Both the position numbers and the translations under genes were made by a program. Shown here piece by piece: positions 62,658 through 64,000 of a stretch of DNA of 64,000 nt. The DNA is from Rodentibacter caecimuris (lineage in GTDB: Bacteria; Pseudomonadota; Gammaproteobacteria; Enterobacterales; Pasteurellaceae), in the NCBI RefSeq assembly GCF_024622045.1, contig NZ_JANKBP010000010.1. One strand, written 5' to 3'. Position 1 is the first letter of the stretch; each line of letters starts with the position of its first letter. Below the pieces are notes generated by a model, which worked only from the letters and a program-made list of their open reading frames with translations, did not search any database and was not told the origin of the DNA.

Positions 62658-63488
62658 TTAATCATTCCTCTTTAAATTAACTAAATCACGATAAGCCCAA
62701 TGGTTTGTCGGCCCGTGCCCATGACCGATATTGAGCGGCTGACTAATTGCTGCCGTAATAAAATCTTTGGCAATTTTGACCGCACTTTGCAACGGTTTTC
62801 CCTTCGCCAATTCTGCCGTTAAACAAGCGGAAAAGGTGCAACCGGTGCCATGCGTATGTGGCGTATAAAAACGTGGGCTTTCCAATACAAAATAACCACC
62901 ATCGTCAAGCAAAACCCAATCTTGGCATTGTTCACTCTGCGAGTTCAGGGAATGCCCGCCTTTGATAATCACATTACGTGCCCCTAACTTTTGGAGGGAT
63001 TTTGCCGCTTTTTGAATGCTCATTTCATCGTAAATCGTCATCCCCGTTAAGGCTTCCGTTTCAGGAAGATTGGGAGTAATCACATCCGCCAGCGGGAGCA
63101 AATGTTCAATAAGTGCCGAAACCGCCTGCGATTGTAAGAGTGGTGCGCCGCCTTTCGCGATCATCACAGGATCAAGAACCAAATTGCCAAATGGACGTTC
63201 TTTAAGAGATTCCGCCACACATTCAATAATTTCCGGCGTTCCGAGCATGCCAATTTTCACGCTTGCAATATTGAAATCGTTTTTCACCGCTTGTAGTTGT
63301 GAACGAATGGTTTTCAATGGAATAGTGTGAATATCAAATACTCCCTGTGTATTTTGAGCCGTTACGGCAGTCACCACTGAAGTACCGAACACACCTTGCA
63401 TTTGAAAGGTTTTTAGATCGGCTTGAATACCCGCACCGCCGCCACTATCCGAACCGGCGATGGTTAATACTTGGGGAATATTACTCAT
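62658..63488 (-). CDS. thiD: Hydroxymethylpyrimidine/phosphomethylpyrimidine kinase
   Basis: ThiD phosphorylates hydroxymethylpyrimidine twice. The 276 residues begin VLTIAGSDSGGGAGIQADLKTFQ and contain DPVMIAKGGAPLL and HGTGCTFSACLTAELAKG. ATG 63488 overlaps the thiM end by eight bases; an earlier in-frame ATG at 63509 would add seven residues inside thiM. Confidence 0.96.
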   Translation of the reverse strand: MSNIPQVLTIAGSDSGGGAGIQADLKTFQMQGVFGTSVVTAVTAQNTQGVFDIHTIPLKTIRSQLQAVKNDFNIASVKIGMLGTPEIIECVAESLKERPFGNLVLDPVMIAKGGAPLLQSQAVSALIEHLLPLADVITPNLPETEALTGMTIYDEMSIQKAAKSLQKLGARNVIIKGGHSLNSQSEQCQDWVLLDDGGYFVLESPRFYTPHTHGTGCTFSACLTAELAKGKPLQSAVKIAKDFITAAISQPLNIGHGHGPTNHWAYRDLVNLKRND

Positions 63489-64000
63489 TGATCCGCCCTT
63501 TATGTGCAATCGTTTCAGGGGAAAGCGCCGCTAATTCATCTAATAAACGAATTTGGAATTGGCCGACTTGAGTAGTCAGACCTTGAGCGGCAAGTTCGCC
63601 CGCAACGGTATAAGCGACACAGGCTTCGAGGGTTGCCGCAAAATGATCGCCCGAATCCACAGCTAAGAAAGCCCCACAGACCGCACTGAGTAAACAGCCC
63701 GATGCCGTTACTTTAGGGAACAACGGCGTACCATTATGCACCGTAGCGGTTTGCCTACCGTCGCTGATGACATCAACTTCCCCACTAATCAATACAACAC
63801 AGCCATGCTGCTTTGCGACACGTTGGGCAACGGCTTTCAAATCGACGTTACCTTGTCCGGCATCCACGCCTTTCGCTTGCCACGCTTCACCTGCAATTGT
63901 TGCCAATTCACCGGCATTACCACGAATTAGTGCAAATTTTATTTCAGACAACAGCTGACGTATGGTCTCTCGCCGATAGCTCGTTGCTCCTACGCCGACA
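63481..64000 (-). CDS. thiM: Hydroxyethylthiazole kinase (5' end outside window)
   Basis: ThiM salvages the thiazole half of thiamine. The visible C-terminal part (about 173 codons) reads VGVGATSYRRETIRQLLSE at the edge, then VRGN-type IRGNAGELATIAG, LISGEVDVISDG and KVTASGCLLSAVCGAFLA. The frame is open to the window edge, so the start and any TPP riboswitch are beyond it. It leads thiM-thiD-thiE-transporter. This set with ThiL is a salvage route; no de novo thiazole or pyrimidine genes are seen. Confidence 0.95.
   Translation of the reverse strand, partial: VGVGATSYRRETIRQLLSEIKFALIRGNAGELATIAGEAWQAKGVDAGQGNVDLKAVAQRVAKQHGCVVLISGEVDVISDGRQTATVHNGTPLFPKVTASGCLLSAVCGAFLAVDSGDHFAATLEACVAYTVAGELAAQGLTTQVGQFQIRLLDELAALSPETIAHKGRINE

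Noticed and set aside
1..64000. CRISPR array
   Set aside because: The only tandem repeats are in-frame coding repeats (129 bp, 45 bp) or short operator-like motifs; none shows repeat-spacer alternation.

Overview
The window is a chromosomal segment of a Pasteurellaceae bacterium. The Haemophilus influenzae-type DNA uptake sequence (AAGTGCGGT and its complement) occurs dozens of times, often as inverted pairs acting as terminators. Gene order such as aroG-lolE-lolD-bioDCGFA-lolC-(D-hydroxyacid dehydrogenase)-kdsA-sirB1-prmC-RDD-prfA matches what I remember of H. influenzae. The Apl-type uptake dialect (ACAAGCGGT) does not dominate, so the genome belongs to the Hin clade (Haemophilus, Aggregatibacter, Pasteurella, Histophilus and relatives). 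I cannot fix the genus.

Layout. 1-8278: a two-partner secretion locus on the minus strand, tpsB then a giant tpsA exoprotein running off the left edge. The visible end of tpsA carries near-identical 43-residue repeats with EPIYEEI, D/EPIYSEV and SPYAKL tyrosine motifs. 8279-8938: long leader region with a tRNA-like relic. 8939-20150: housekeeping genes (lipoprotein, 2Fe-2S ferredoxin, dapB, LysE-type exporter, pgpA-thiL-nusB-ribH, ycgN-like, 5-oxoprolinase pxpBCA with an NRAMP-like transporter, glnS). 20395-24957: a MacA-MacB-TolC-like efflux system. 25007-27657: histidine phosphatase, rnm, pyrD. 28008-29009: a decayed hsdM'-'hsdR restriction relic. 29057-45546: conserved core (aroG with a TrpR-type operator, lol genes split by the biotin cluster, kdsA, prmC, prfA, epmC, dinB).

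45654-52914 is an accessory zone anchored on tmRNA (ssrA). It holds a tyrosine integrase preceded by at least seven copies of a GTACTACTAA motif, a class II Fic protein, the remains of a Mu-like phage immunity region (repressor, operators, broken ner, transposase stub), an autotransporter with 15-residue repeats, and a badly decayed enolase fragment. 52915-64000 returns to core genes (folC, accD, truA, rplY, dedA, ribC, MATE pump, and thiM-thiD-thiE with a transporter). One small accessory gene lies between truA and rplY, flanked by a partial duplicate of the rplY 3' end.

The most interesting signal is the tpsA repeat. Its EPIYEEIP core closely resembles the classic Src-family SH2 ligand of polyomavirus middle T antigen (EPQYEEIPIYL). 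This suggests a secreted protein that offers clustered phosphotyrosine docking sites inside host cells. The part of tpsA that would show its C-terminal effector domain lies outside the window.
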